The notes: generated by a model from the letters alone, not told the origin. A stretch of DNA of 64,000 nucleotides from Bradyrhizobium sp. CCGB01 (GCF_024199795.1 NZ_JANADK010000001.1:1054001-1118000), one strand, 5' to 3'. Shown: positions 35,823 to 45,128, counted from the first letter of the stretch. Numbers and translations: made by a program.

Positions 35823-36698
35823 ATGCTGGATTTCGTTCAGCAGCTGGTCAGCGGTGTTGCGCTCGGCTGCGTCTACGGCCTGATCGCGCTCGGCTTCGTG
35901 CTCGTCTACAAGGCCACCGAGGTCGTCAATTTCGCCCAGGGCGATTTGATGATGCTGGGCGGCTTCTTCGCCTTCACCTTCATCGGCATGCTGGGACTGA
36001 ATTACTGGATCGGCTTTGCCGGTGCGGTGGCCGCCATGGCGTTGTTCGGCATGCTGGCGGAACGCGTGGTGGTGCGGCCGATCCTCGGCTATCCGCAATT
36101 CTCCATCATCATGGCCACGATCGGCCTCGGCTATTTCCTGCGCTCGGTCGCCGGCATGATCTGGGGCACCGACGATTTGAAGATCGAGACACCGTTCAGC
36201 CAGGGCGTGCTGCGCGTCGGCTCGCTGGTGCTCGCCTACGACAAGCTCTCGGTGATCGCGGCAACGATGATCCTGTGCACGCTGCTCTGGCTGTTCTTCA
36301 ACAAGACCACGCTCGGCACCGCGATGCGCGCCAGCTCCGAGAACATGCTGGCGGCCTATTACATGGGCATCCCGGTGAAGCGCGTGGTGTCGGTGGTCTG
36401 GGCGATCAGCGCGGCGGTCGCGACCTGCGCCGGCGTGCTGCTGGCACCGATCACCTTCATCCATTCCAATGTCGGCCTCGTGCTCGGCCTGAAGGCGTTT
36501 CCCGCCGCGGTCCTCGGCGGATTCGGGTCGATCCCCGGCGCGGTCGTCGGCGGCGTCCTGATCGGCGTGATCGAGAGCATGGCCGGCTTCTATCTGGCGG
36601 AGGGCTGGAAGGACGTCGCACCCTATGTCGTGCTGCTCGCCGTGCTGCTCTTGAAGCCTGAAGGCCTGTTCGGCCTCCACGTTCGCAAGAAGGTCTGA
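35823..36698 (+). CDS. Branched-chain-type ABC transporter permease (LivH-like)
   Basis: A 291-residue inner-membrane permease with about eight hydrophobic segments. The LivH hallmark GLIALGFVLVYKATEVVNFA then QGDLMMLGG is near the start, and LKAFPAAVLGGFGSIPGAVV is the cytoplasmic coupling-loop region. GGGAGG lies upstream of the ATG at 35823. It is the first gene of a six-gene operon (permease, permease, ATPase, ATPase, CoA ligase, binding protein). HAAT-family systems take up amino acids or aromatic, amide and short-chain acids. Confidence 0.94.
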   Translation: MLDFVQQLVSGVALGCVYGLIALGFVLVYKATEVVNFAQGDLMMLGGFFAFTFIGMLGLNYWIGFAGAVAAMALFGMLAERVVVRPILGYPQFSIIMATIGLGYFLRSVAGMIWGTDDLKIETPFSQGVLRVGSLVLAYDKLSVIAATMILCTLLWLFFNKTTLGTAMRASSENMLAAYYMGIPVKRVVSVVWAISAAVATCAGVLLAPITFIHSNVGLVLGLKAFPAAVLGGFGSIPGAVVGGVLIGVIESMAGFYLAEGWKDVAPYVVLLAVLLLKPEGLFGLHVRKKV

Positions 36699-36703
36699 AC
36701 GCC

Positions 36704-37855
36704 ATGCGGTTCCTGTTCAAGACCAGCTATGACGACGACATCAAGCTGTTTCCGCATTCGGGCTATGTCGTCTCCTACGGCATCCTGCTCGCGCTGCTGC
36801 TGATCGCGCCCTACGTGCTCTCCAGCTATCTGATGAGCCAGCTCGTCTTCGTCTGCATCTACGCGACCGTTGGCGTCGCCCTTCTGATCCTGACCGGCTT
36901 TACCGGGCAAGCCTCGCTCGGGCATGCCGCGTTCCTCGCGATCGGCGCCTACACGGCGGCGTACCTCCAGAAATACAATGTGCCGTTCCCGGTCTACTTC
37001 CTCGCGGCGGGCGCCCTGACCGGCCTGATCGGCGCGATGGTCGGCTTTCCGGCGCTGCGGCTCCAGGGCATCTACCTCGTCATCGCCACCATCTCCTTTG
37101 CCTTGATCGTCGAGGAGATCCTGGCGCGCTGGGAGAGTGTCACCAATGGCAACGAGGGCATGCGGGTCAAGACGCTGTCGCTGCTCGGCGTCCCCGTGCC
37201 GCGCGACAGTCCGGCCTTCTATTTCCTCTGCCTCGCCGTGCTGGTTCTGACCATCGTCGGCACGCTCAATCTGTTGCGCTCGCCGACGGGGCGCGCCTTC
37301 GTCGCGATCCGCGACAGCGAGACCGCGGCGCGCAGCATGGGCGTCAATGTCGCGCTGTACAAGGTGAAGTCCTTTGCGATCTCGGCGGCGATCACCGGCT
37401 TTGCCGGCGTCCTGTTCGCCCACAAGCTCTCCTTCATCTCGCCGGAGATGTTCACGCTCCAGCTCTCGATCGAGTTCATCATCGTGATCCTGATCGGCGG
37501 TACCTTCAGCCTGCACGGCGCGGTGCTGGGCGCGATCTTCATCGTGATGATCGATCCGTTCCTGACCTATCTGAAGGACGACATGCCCGGCATCATCGCC
37601 GGCATCGCCGCAACGTTCGGAGCGGGCTCTGCGACGGCCGCCAACGTCCAGTCCAAGGTCGCGGCCTTCGCCTCGCTGAACGGGCTGAAGGGTGCGATCT
37701 ACGGCATCATCATCGTGCTGTTCGTGCTGTTCGAGCCGCTCGGGCTCTACGGCCGCTGGCTCAAGATCAAGCTCTTCTTCCAGCTGTTCCCGCTCTACAA
37801 GCGCGCCACCTTCAAGCGTCAGAAGATCTACGTGAAGTCGGAGCGCAACCGATGA
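36704..37855 (+). CDS. Branched-chain-type ABC transporter permease (LivM-like)
   Basis: A 383-residue inner-membrane permease, 5 bp after livH. LivM hallmarks: LTGFTGQASLGHAAFLAIGA then YTAAYL in the first half and AFVAIRDSETAARSMGVNVA then LYKVKSFAISAAITGFAG in the coupling region. About ten hydrophobic segments, with an extended basic C-terminus (KRATFKRQKIYVKSERNR). It overlaps the next ATPase gene by four bases. It forms the translocation channel with the LivH-like subunit. Confidence 0.94.
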   Translation: MRFLFKTSYDDDIKLFPHSGYVVSYGILLALLLIAPYVLSSYLMSQLVFVCIYATVGVALLILTGFTGQASLGHAAFLAIGAYTAAYLQKYNVPFPVYFLAAGALTGLIGAMVGFPALRLQGIYLVIATISFALIVEEILARWESVTNGNEGMRVKTLSLLGVPVPRDSPAFYFLCLAVLVLTIVGTLNLLRSPTGRAFVAIRDSETAARSMGVNVALYKVKSFAISAAITGFAGVLFAHKLSFISPEMFTLQLSIEFIIVILIGGTFSLHGAVLGAIFIVMIDPFLTYLKDDMPGIIAGIAATFGAGSATAANVQSKVAAFASLNGLKGAIYGIIIVLFVLFEPLGLYGRWLKIKLFFQLFPLYKRATFKRQKIYVKSERNR

Positions 37856-38610
37856 GCTATTTCCGCGCCGAGAACCTGTCGCTGCATTTCGGAGGCCTGA
37901 AGGCCGTCGATGCCGTGTCGTTCGCGGTCGAGAAGGGCGAGATCCTCTCGATCATCGGGCCGAACGGCGCCGGCAAGAGCTCGATCTTCAATTTGATCTC
38001 GCGGATCTACCGGCCGACCTCGGGCCGCATCTTCTTCGAGGACCAGGACATCACCGAGCAGCCGCCCTACGACATCGCCAGGCTCGGCATCGCCCGCACC
38101 TTCCAGAACATCGAGCTGTTCGAGAACGCCACCGTGCTGTCGAACCTTCTGGTTGGGCGCCACCGGCATTCGACCACGCAGCTCTGGCAGGAGCTGCTGT
38201 TCCTGCCGAGCGTGCGCGCCAACGAGAAAATGCACCGTCGCCGGGTCGAGCAGGTGATCGAATTCCTCGATCTCGAACCCTATCGCGACAAGCTGATCTC
38301 CGGCCTGCCCTACGGCGTGCGCAAGGTGATCGAACTGGCGCGCGCGCTGTGCTCGGAGCCAAAACTGATCCTGCTCGACGAGCCGTCCTCCGGCCTGAAC
38401 GTCGAGGAGACCGGCGACATGTCGTTCTGGATCCGCGACCTGAAGAACGAGCTCGGCGTCACCGTGCTGATGGTCGAGCACGACATGTCGCTGGTCAACC
38501 GCGTCTCCGATCGCGTCATCGCGCTGAACTATGGCCGGGTGCTCGCCATGGGCTCGCCTGCCGAAGTGCAGCAGCATCCCGATGTCGTCGCCGCGTATCT
38601 GGGAGCCTGA
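37852..38610 (+). CDS. Branched-chain-type ABC transporter ATPase (LivG-like)
   Basis: A 252-residue ATPase with Walker A GPNGAGKSS, the LivG-type Q-loop region IARTFQNIELFENATVLSNL, Walker B ILLDEPSSGLN and the switch VEHDMSLV. The usual ABC signature LSGGQ is degenerate here (SGLPYGVRKVIEL), as is common in LivG. The four-base overlap with livM and 3-bp gap to livF show a tight operon. Confidence 0.94.
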   Translation: MSYFRAENLSLHFGGLKAVDAVSFAVEKGEILSIIGPNGAGKSSIFNLISRIYRPTSGRIFFEDQDITEQPPYDIARLGIARTFQNIELFENATVLSNLLVGRHRHSTTQLWQELLFLPSVRANEKMHRRRVEQVIEFLDLEPYRDKLISGLPYGVRKVIELARALCSEPKLILLDEPSSGLNVEETGDMSFWIRDLKNELGVTVLMVEHDMSLVNRVSDRVIALNYGRVLAMGSPAEVQQHPDVVAAYLGA

Positions 38611-38613
38611 CGC

Positions 38614-39402
38614 ATGGACGCCGCCGTCACGCCCGAGATCATCTTGAAGCTCTCCAACATCGAGAGCTATTACGGGCCGATCATGGCGATCCGCGGCATC
38701 TCGCTGGAGGTGCCGCGCGGCCGCATCGTCACCCTGCTTGGTGCCAACGGCGCCGGCAAGACCACGGTGCTGAAGACGATCTCGGGCATTCTGGATCCGC
38801 AGAAAGGCGCGATCGAATTCATGGGCAAGTCGATCCAGCGCATGGAGGCGGACCGCATCGTGCGGCTGGGCCTCAGCCATGTGCCGGAGGGGCGCGAGGT
38901 GTTCCCGTTCCTCTCGGTGCGCGAGAACCTGATGATGGGGGCGTATCCGCGCAAGGACCGTGATGGCGTTGTGGAGGATCTGGAGCGCGTCTACGGCTAT
39001 TTCCCGCGGCTGAAGGAACGCATCAACCAGCCGGCCGGCCAACTTTCCGGCGGGGAGCAGCAGATGCTCGCGATCGGGCGTGCGCTGATGAACCGGCCGA
39101 CGCTGCTGCTGCTCGACGAGCCCTCGCTCGGCCTGTCGCCGCTGCTGGTGAAGGAGATCTTCACGATCATCCGCCGCGTCAACGAAGAGCAGGGCATGTC
39201 GATCCTGCTGGTCGAGCAGAACGCCAAGGTGGCGCTGGAGACGGCACATTACGGCTATGTGCTGGAGATCGGCCGGATCGTGATGAACGACACCTGCGAC
39301 CGCTTGATGCATTCCCAGGACATCCAGGAATTCTACCTTGGCGCCAAGGAAGCGGGCGCACGAGGCGAGCGGCGCTGGAAAAAGAAGAAGACGTGGCGTT
39401 AG
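38614..39402 (+). CDS. Branched-chain-type ABC transporter ATPase (LivF-like)
   Basis: A 262-residue ATPase with Walker [10 protein letters not shown], the LivF-type [20 protein letters not shown], signature LSGGEQQM, Walker [14 protein letters not shown] and [11 protein letters not shown]. The C-terminus has an extra basic tail ([12 protein letters not shown]). It pairs with the LivG-like ATPase. A 76-bp gap with AAGGAGGAGAGG leads to the acyl-CoA ligase gene. Confidence 0.94.
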   Translation: MDAAVTPEIILKLSNIESYYGPIMAIRGISLEVPRGRIVTLLGANGAGKTTVLKTISGILDPQKGAIEFMGKSIQRMEADRIVRLGLSHVPEGREVFPFLSVRENLMMGAYPRKDRDGVVEDLERVYGYFPRLKERINQPAGQLSGGEQQMLAIGRALMNRPTLLLLDEPSLGLSPLLVKEIFTIIRRVNEEQGMSILLVEQNAKVALETAHYGYVLEIGRIVMNDTCDRLMHSQDIQEFYLGAKEAGARGERRWKKKKTWR

Positions 39403-39478
39403 ATAGGTGATCCCTCCGCCAACAAAGACCGCCGGCAAGGCAGGCAGCGGAGGGGAAGGCGACAAGGAGGAGAGGCGC

Positions 39479-41317
39479 ATGGTCCGGCCGGCGGTGCTGA
39501 CGGTCGCTGATACGATCGCGAAAAGCTTCTTGCGCGCCGCCGAGACGCGGGGCGACAGGCCGGCTATCCGCGAGAAGAAATTCGGCATCTGGCAGCCGAC
39601 CAGCTGGCGCGAATGGCTGGAGATTTCGAAGGAGGTCGCCTACGCGCTCCGTGCCTCCGGCTTCATGCCCGGCGACGTCGCCTCCATCATCGCCAACGCC
39701 GTTCCGGAATGGGTTCATGCCGACATGGGCATCCTGTGCGCCGGCGGCGTCTCCTCGGGCATCTATCCGACCGACGCATCGTCCCAGGTCGAATATCTGG
39801 TCAACGATTCCCGGACCAGGGTGATCTTCGCCGAGGACGAGGAGCAGCTCGACAAGGTGCTCACTTGCCGCGCGCGCTGTCCCTCTCTGCAGAAAATCGT
39901 CGTGTTCGACATGGAAGGCCTCAGCGGCTTTTCCGACGACATGGTGATGTCGCTCGACGAGTTTCGCGCGCTCGGCCGCAACCACATGGTCGGCCGCGAG
40001 GCGCTGTGGCAGGAGATGATCGACAGCCGCAGCGCCGGCGACCTCGCGGTGCTCGTCTACACCTCGGGTACGACCGGTCCGCCCAAGGGCGCGATGCACG
40101 CCAACCGCAGCGTGACGCATCAGATGCGGCACGCCAACGACTTCATCCCGGCACAGGAGGACGAGGACCGGCTGATCTTCCTGCCGCTCTGTCATGTCGC
40201 CGAGCGCATCGGCGGCTACTACATCTCCGTCGCGCTGGGCTCGGTGATGAACTTTGCCGAGAGCCCCGAGACGGTCCCTGACAATCTGCGCGAGGTGCAG
40301 CCGACCATCTTCCTCGCGGTGCCGCGGATCTGGGAGAAATTCTATTCCGCGATCACCATCGCGCTGAAGGATGCGACGCCGCTCCAGCAATGGGTCTATC
40401 GCCGCGCCATCGCCGTCGGCTATCGCATGGTCGATTGCCGGATCGAGGGCAAGGCGCCGCCGCTCTCGCTGCGCATCGCCAACAAGATCGCCTACCGGCT
40501 CGCGTTCCGCAACATCCGCCGCATGATCGGGCTCGATCGTTGCCGCATCGCGTTCACGGGCGCCGCGCCCATCGCGCCGGAGCTGATCCGCTGGTATCTC
40601 GCGCTCGGCATCGACATGCACGAGGTCTACGGCCAGACCGAGAATTGCGGGGTGGCGACCATGATGCCGGCGGAGCGCATCAAGCTCGGCTCGGTCGGCA
40701 CAGCCGTGTCCTGGGGCGAAGTCGCGCTGTCGCCCGACGGCGAGATCCTGATCAAGGGCGACTTCCTGTTCATGGGCTATCTGAATCAGCCGGAGAAGAC
40801 GGCCGAGACCATCGACCATCGCGGCTGGCTGCACACCGGCGATGTCGGCACCATCGACAACGAAGGTTTCGTCCGCATCACCGACCGGATGAAGGACATC
40901 ATCATCACCTCCGGCGGAAAGAACGTCACGCCGTCCGAGATCGAGAACCAGCTCAAATTCTCACCCTACATCTCGGATGCCGTGGTGATCGGCGACAAGC
41001 GGCCGTATCTGACCTGCCTCGTGATGATCGACCAGGAGAATGTCGAGAAATTCGCCCAGGACCACGACATCCCCTTCACCAATTATGCGAGCCTGTGTCG
41101 CGCGACGGAGATCCAGGACCTGATCTGGCGCGAGATCGAGGCGGTCAACGGCAATTTCGCCCGCGTCGAGACCATCAAGAGATTCTACCTGATCGAGCGT
41201 CAGCTCACTCCGGAGGATGAGGAACTGACGCCGACCATGAAGCTGAAGCGCGGCTTCGTGAACAAGCGCTACGCCGTCGAGATCGAGGCGATGTATCGCC
41301 AGCGTGCGGTCGCCTGA
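39479..41317 (+). CDS. AMP-binding acyl-CoA synthetase (long-chain/FadD15-like)
   Basis: A 612-residue cytoplasmic enzyme that activates a carboxylic acid with ATP and CoA through an acyl-adenylate. Motifs: the P-loop VYTSGTTGPPKGAMHANR (about 196-213), the EVYGQTENCG block, WLHTGDVG and the hinge-region RITDRMKDIIITSGGKNVTP. The catalytic C-terminal lysine lies in TPTMKLKRGFV. The length fits the Faa1/FadD15-type subfamily rather than the shorter aromatic acid ligases. Embedded in the Liv operon, it suggests CoA capture of the imported acid. Confidence 0.9.
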   Translation: MVRPAVLTVADTIAKSFLRAAETRGDRPAIREKKFGIWQPTSWREWLEISKEVAYALRASGFMPGDVASIIANAVPEWVHADMGILCAGGVSSGIYPTDASSQVEYLVNDSRTRVIFAEDEEQLDKVLTCRARCPSLQKIVVFDMEGLSGFSDDMVMSLDEFRALGRNHMVGREALWQEMIDSRSAGDLAVLVYTSGTTGPPKGAMHANRSVTHQMRHANDFIPAQEDEDRLIFLPLCHVAERIGGYYISVALGSVMNFAESPETVPDNLREVQPTIFLAVPRIWEKFYSAITIALKDATPLQQWVYRRAIAVGYRMVDCRIEGKAPPLSLRIANKIAYRLAFRNIRRMIGLDRCRIAFTGAAPIAPELIRWYLALGIDMHEVYGQTENCGVATMMPAERIKLGSVGTAVSWGEVALSPDGEILIKGDFLFMGYLNQPEKTAETIDHRGWLHTGDVGTIDNEGFVRITDRMKDIIITSGGKNVTPSEIENQLKFSPYISDAVVIGDKRPYLTCLVMIDQENVEKFAQDHDIPFTNYASLCRATEIQDLIWREIEAVNGNFARVETIKRFYLIERQLTPEDEELTPTMKLKRGFVNKRYAVEIEAMYRQRAVA

Positions 41318-41393
41318 ATCATTTCGTTCGAGAAAGCGAAGGAGCCGTGGCCCCGCCCTTCGCGCAATACGGGCCCAAGGAGAGGAGAGGTCA

Positions 41394-42593
41394 ATGTCGA
41401 GATCGTTGAGAGCGTTCGGCCTTGCGGTAGGCGCGGTTGCGCTCACCTGTCTGCCGGCGGCTGCGCAAACCAAGGTCACCAATGACGGCATCTCGGCCAG
41501 CGAGATCGTCATCGGCACGCATCAGGATCTGTCCGGCCCGATCAAGGGCTGGGGCGTGCCGGTTGCAAACGGCATGAAGATGGCGACCGAGGAGGTCAAC
41601 GCCGCCGGCGGGATCAACGGTCGAAAGATCCGGCTGGTGGTCGAGGACAGCGGTTACGATCCGAAGAAGGCCGTACTGGCGTCGCAAAAACTGATCGAGC
41701 GCGACAAGATCTTCGCGATGGTGGGACCGATGGGGTCGCCGACCGTGCTCGCCGCGCAGGACATCCTGTTCGACGCCGGCGTGTTTCAGCTCTTCCCGCT
41801 GACGGCGGCCGAGTTCACCTTCAAGTTCGATCCGGCGAAGCCGCAGGAGCGGCTGAAGTTCAACAATTTGCTGCCCTATGTCGAGAGCACGCGGGCGGCG
41901 CTGAAATACATGATGGAGTGGAAGAAATTCCAGAAGCCCTGCATCATGCATCAGGACGACGAGTACGGAAAGAATGTGCTCGACGGCTTCAACCAGCAGC
42001 TCACTGCCATGAAGTTGCAGCCGGCCTCGATCACCAGCTACAAGCGCGGCGCCTCGGACTTCAGCGCGCAGGTCGCCAAGATGAAGTCGGACGGCTGCGA
42101 TCTCGTCGTGCTCGGCACCATCCTCCGCGAGACCATCGGCGCGATGACGGAGGCCAAAAAGCTCGGTTGGGACGTCACCTTCCTGGGCGCCTCGCCGACC
42201 AACGTGCAGGAAGTGCCGATGTTGGGCAAGGACGCCGTCGAAGGCCTCTATGCGGCGAGCCTGTTCGAGATCCCCTACGAGGACAGCGCCAAGGGCAAGG
42301 TGAAGGACTGGCTGGTCAACTACAAGAAGATGTTCAACTCCGACGCCAACACGCAGGCGATCATCGGCTACAACGCGATGATGACCTTCGCCTTCTATGC
42401 CGCCAAGGCGGGCAAGGATCTGACCGGACAGAAGATGCTGGACTCGCTCGAGTCGGGCGAGAAATTCCTCGACATCTTCAACTCGCCCCCGACGAAGTTC
42501 TCCAAGACCGACCACCTCGCCAACACCATCACCCAGGTGCAGCAGGTCAAGGGCGGCCGCTGGGTGCTGGTGAAGGACAATCTGATGTTTTGA
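41394..42593 (+). CDS. Branched-chain-type ABC transporter substrate-binding protein
   Basis: A 399-residue periplasmic receptor with a signal peptide (LRAFGLAVGAVALTCLPAAA, cleavage near AQTK). Type I periplasmic-binding blocks: ISASEIVIGTHQDLSGPIKG, the NAAGGINGRKIRLVVEDSGY loop and the FAMVGPMGSPTVLAAQDILF cleft region. A purine-rich ribosome site (AAGGAGAGGAG) lies upstream. It is the last gene of the Liv operon and is followed by a REP-like element. A carboxylate ligand is likely, given the CoA ligase next door, but not demonstrated. Confidence 0.93.
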   Translation: MSRSLRAFGLAVGAVALTCLPAAAQTKVTNDGISASEIVIGTHQDLSGPIKGWGVPVANGMKMATEEVNAAGGINGRKIRLVVEDSGYDPKKAVLASQKLIERDKIFAMVGPMGSPTVLAAQDILFDAGVFQLFPLTAAEFTFKFDPAKPQERLKFNNLLPYVESTRAALKYMMEWKKFQKPCIMHQDDEYGKNVLDGFNQQLTAMKLQPASITSYKRGASDFSAQVAKMKSDGCDLVVLGTILRETIGAMTEAKKLGWDVTFLGASPTNVQEVPMLGKDAVEGLYAASLFEIPYEDSAKGKVKDWLVNYKKMFNSDANTQAIIGYNAMMTFAFYAAKAGKDLTGQKMLDSLESGEKFLDIFNSPPTKFSKTDHLANTITQVQQVKGGRWVLVKDNLMF

Positions 42594-42623
42594 TGGAAGG
42601 GCGGCCCTCGCGGCGCGTACGGT

Positions 42624-42818
42624 GCACCCTCTCCCCTTGTGGGAGAGGGTGGATCGCCGCGGAGCGGCGAGCCGGGTGAGGGGTCTCTGTCCTCACGAGG
42701 AGTGTTGCGAGTGGAGAGAACCCCTCATCCGGCGCCATAGCCGAAGCCTTGCTTCGGCGTTCCTAAGAACGGCGGCCGAAGGCCGCCTAAGCCACCTTCT
42801 CCCACAAGGGGAGAAGGA
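42624..42818. repeat. REP-like bipartite palindrome, type A, longest copy
   Basis: Left hairpin GCACCCTCTCCCCTTGTGGG...GAGGGTG and right hairpin CCACCTTCTCCCACAAGGGG...AGAAGG. The middle holds GGGTGAGGGGTCTCTGTCCT and its inverted partner, plus CGAAGCC/GGCTTCG and GGCGGCCGAAGGCCGCC pairings. It fills most of the 251-bp gap between the convergent binding-protein and LprI-like genes. Confidence 0.82.
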
Positions 42819-42844
42819 AGAAAGAGAGAGTTGGGTAAGCGCTC

Positions 42845-43969
42845 CTACGATCCCCCGCCCGCGGTGCCCGAATTCACCGGCGCCAATTCGTCCTCCCGGC
42901 AACGCCAGCCGTCGGCGGCTTTGACGAACGCAAAGGTCCGCTGGATCCTCAGCCGGCGCGTCACGTTGAAGGCCTCGCCGGATCGCTCCCTGTTGCCGGC
43001 CCCCGGTTGCGGGCGGCCGGTCCTGGGGTCCCAGCAGGTGCCGGTGCAGGTGGAGGCGACCTTGCTGCACGTGGTGAAGGGCGCCAGCACCACCATCTCG
43101 ATCTCGCCTGTGACCTGCGCCTCCTGGTCGGTCACCTGGCTGTCGAGCGCGTAGACGCGGTTGATGCGGAGGAAATTGCCGCACGAATTGGCGGCGTGAA
43201 TCCGCGCAGCGCAGAAGTCGACGGCGTCGGTGTCGGGGATGCGGGCCGCGACCTGCCGGCCGAACACCTTCTTCGGATCGCCTTTGGCAGCAACGATCTG
43301 CTCAGTTCTATGCTTGAGATAATCGGCGAGACACTCTTCCGCGGAGCCAAGCTCGGCGAGCGGCACGTTCTCCTTGCCGACGAGATTGCATTTGCGATCG
43401 CGCTCTCTTGTCCACCTTCCGTATTCGGCGAAGGCAAAGCGTGCCGCGGTCGGGTCCAGCCTGCCGATCAGGCCGAGCACCTGGCTGTTGAGCTCGGTTT
43501 CGCTGAGCGCCAGCGACGGGTCTGCGCAGATCAGCGCGCCCGCCGCGGTGTTGGCCGCGAGACAGTCGAAATCCGGATCACGCACGATGGCGGCGCGCTC
43601 TTCGGTGACCTTGAGAAGACACGCCTTCACCCGGTCGAAATCATCGGTGCGGATGGCAGTCTGGCCGACGATGCCGCAGCCGAGGTTGCGCTGCCGGATC
43701 CAGATCGCATTCTCCTCGATTCCAGGCAGTCGATCGGGCAGGCGGGCGAGCCGGGCCTCGATCGCCGTGCCGAGCTTCTCGGCGGCGGCAGACAGCTCGG
43801 CGTCACCGCAGAACAATTGATTGCCGGGATCGCGGATTTGCTGGCAGTTGTTGCTGGCAAACAGCGGCAGCCTGTCGGCAATGGAGCGGTCGGATGGGCT
43901 CGATTGCGCGAAGCCCGGTGCCGCCGGCATGACCAGCAGCGCAAGCACAGACAGCACGATGAACCGCAT
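42845..43969 (-). CDS. Secreted protein with LprI-like (lysozyme-inhibitor-type) domains
   Basis: A 374-residue protein with a signal peptide (MRFIVLSVLALLVMPAAPGF, cleavage near AQSS). It has two cysteine-paired helical units of the LprI/DUF1311 type: residues about 40-125 (NNCQQIRDPGNQLFCGDAEL ... WIRQRNLGCG) and about 130-215 (DFDCLAANTAAGALICADPS ... WTRERDRKCN). The C-terminal 150 residues are a different, Cys-containing domain (VASTCTGTCWDP) that I do not recognise. Probably periplasmic; lysozyme inhibition is a family guess only. Confidence 0.75.
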   Translation of the reverse strand: MRFIVLSVLALLVMPAAPGFAQSSPSDRSIADRLPLFASNNCQQIRDPGNQLFCGDAELSAAAEKLGTAIEARLARLPDRLPGIEENAIWIRQRNLGCGIVGQTAIRTDDFDRVKACLLKVTEERAAIVRDPDFDCLAANTAAGALICADPSLALSETELNSQVLGLIGRLDPTAARFAFAEYGRWTRERDRKCNLVGKENVPLAELGSAEECLADYLKHRTEQIVAAKGDPKKVFGRQVAARIPDTDAVDFCAARIHAANSCGNFLRINRVYALDSQVTDQEAQVTGEIEMVVLAPFTTCSKVASTCTGTCWDPRTGRPQPGAGNRERSGEAFNVTRRLRIQRTFAFVKAADGWRCREDELAPVNSGTAGGGS

Positions 43970-44468
43970 TCCAGTCGCCCCCGCATGGAAGGCGCCATGC
44001 TAGCGTCCCGGATCGCGCGGCGAAACGGCTTTGTGGGCGATATGGTTTGTGCGGAATCGTAGCCCGGATGGAGCGAAGCGCAATCCGGGATTCGTGCAGC
44101 AGGCGATAAAGACCCCGGATTTCGCGGAGCCTGTCATCGGGCGGCGCTTTGCGCCGACCCGTTAGCTCCATCCGGGCTACAAGCTAGGGCGTGTACTCGT
44201 AAATGCCTCGAATGCAGAAGTTTTGCCTTGGTTCGAAAAGCTAGCGTCCTCATCGGTCAGCAACCAGAGTGCGCCGTCAAAAGTTCTTTTTGGTGACCAT
44301 CGAGCGGGTATAATCTTGTTTGCGGCTGCCGACGGGAAACGCCGAATTCCCGGTGGTGCGACACAGGCAGCCGTCGTGCCGTCGGCAGGCAAACACATCT
44401 CAAATTACGATTTTTAGTTTCTGTTAGCGATTGGGCGCCGTCCCATCGCTTTGCACCGGGAGGTCACA
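43970..44468. other. 499-bp gap with type C repeat and left end of the IS5-like cassette
   Basis: The first 88 bp hold the promoter region of the LprI-like gene. A type C palindrome follows (44058-44180), then the IR-bounded cassette begins at 44188. Bases 44204-44468 are the left arm of the cassette: AT-richer than the surroundings, with a TGCCGACGG/CCGTCGGCA inverted pair around 44327-44392 and no credible gene. Confidence 0.6.
44058..44180. repeat. Dispersed palindromic repeat, type C
   Basis: Starts GTAGCCCGGATGGAGCGAAG and ends in the complement GCTCCATCCGGGCTAC, with inner CATCGGGCGGCGCTTTGCGC pairing. A shortened copy lies at 26256-26286. It ends three bases before the CTAG target duplication of the neighbouring cassette. 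Confidence 0.8.
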
Positions 44469-45127
44469 ATGAATCGGAAGACTCTTTTGGCCGGCATTCT
44501 AGCCGCTGGCTTCATGGCAGCGTCTGTGATGGCTCCTAGCGTCGGGCACGCTCAGGCAGACCCGAGGGTCACAAAATCCATGGAGACCCTCAAGTCCATG
44601 ACAGCGAAACTGGGAGCGCCAAAGCTCGAGGGCAATGACGCGGTCGGCGGCAAGGAAGCTCCTGCCCTGTATTTCGGTACGACCAAGCTCAACAACAATT
44701 TCGATATTGTTGACGCAATTGGAAAGGAAGACGGCAAAGGGATGACGGCCACTCTGTTCGCGAAAAGTGGAGACGAATACATCCGCGTCTCCACGAGTGT
44801 ACCGAAGCCCGACGGCAGCGGTCGAGCGGTGGGCACCGTACTGGCAGGACCGGCGCTCGAGTCGATCAAAGCAGGCAAAGCGCATTATGGCGAAGTCCCT
44901 ATTCTGGGAATACCGTACATAACGGGCTACGAGCCGATGAAGGATAGCTCGGGCGCTCAAATTGGCGTCTACTATGTGGGCTACAAGAAGTAACTAGCCC
45001 CTTCTCGGAGTTTTCTTGCTCAAAACCGCCGAGCCGGAACGAACTCGACGGGGCGGGGACTATTTTGCGTAGCAGGGGTGCCAGTCGCGCTGACCCGCCT
45101 GCGTCGGTTTATGAGTACACGCCCTAG
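44184..45127. mobile_element. IS5-type inverted-repeat cassette lacking a transposase
   Basis: Terminal inverted repeats GGCGTGTACTCGTAAA (44188-44203) and TTTATGAGTACACGCC (45108-45123) match at 15 of 16 positions. Each outer end abuts CTAG (44184-44187 and 45124-45127), which reads as a 4-bp YTAR-type target duplication typical of the IS5 group. The 936-bp interior holds no transposase and one exported Cache-domain gene. Base use inside is AT-richer than the flanks. It is best described as a non-autonomous mobile cassette, probably moved by an IS5-family transposase encoded elsewhere. The right end stops one base before the stop codon of the protease gene. Confidence 0.75.
44469..44993 (+). 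CDS. Stand-alone exported Cache-domain protein in the cassette
   Basis: A 174-residue protein with a signal peptide (MNRKTLLAGILAAGFMAASV then MAPSVGHAQA). The mature part is a single Cache-type sensor domain as found outside the membrane in chemoreceptors and kinases: EAPALYFGTTKLNNNFDIVD, MTATLFAKSGDEYIRVSTSV, and the closing ILGIPYITGYEPMKDSSGAQ then IGVYYVGYK. No membrane anchor or signalling domain follows, so it is a soluble periplasmic ligand binder. GGGAGG precedes the ATG, which is preferred over an in-frame start 18 bp earlier. It is the only gene in the IR-bounded cassette. Confidence 0.82.
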   Translation: MNRKTLLAGILAAGFMAASVMAPSVGHAQADPRVTKSMETLKSMTAKLGAPKLEGNDAVGGKEAPALYFGTTKLNNNFDIVDAIGKEDGKGMTATLFAKSGDEYIRVSTSVPKPDGSGRAVGTVLAGPALESIKAGKAHYGEVPILGIPYITGYEPMKDSSGAQIGVYYVGYKK

Positions 45128-45128
45128 A

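Noticed and set aside
44204..44450. Remnant of an IS5 transposase in the left arm of the cassette
   Set aside because: Neither strand shows DDE transposase motifs; the two short frames (44177-44398 minus, 44223-44417 plus) have no transposase-like sequence.
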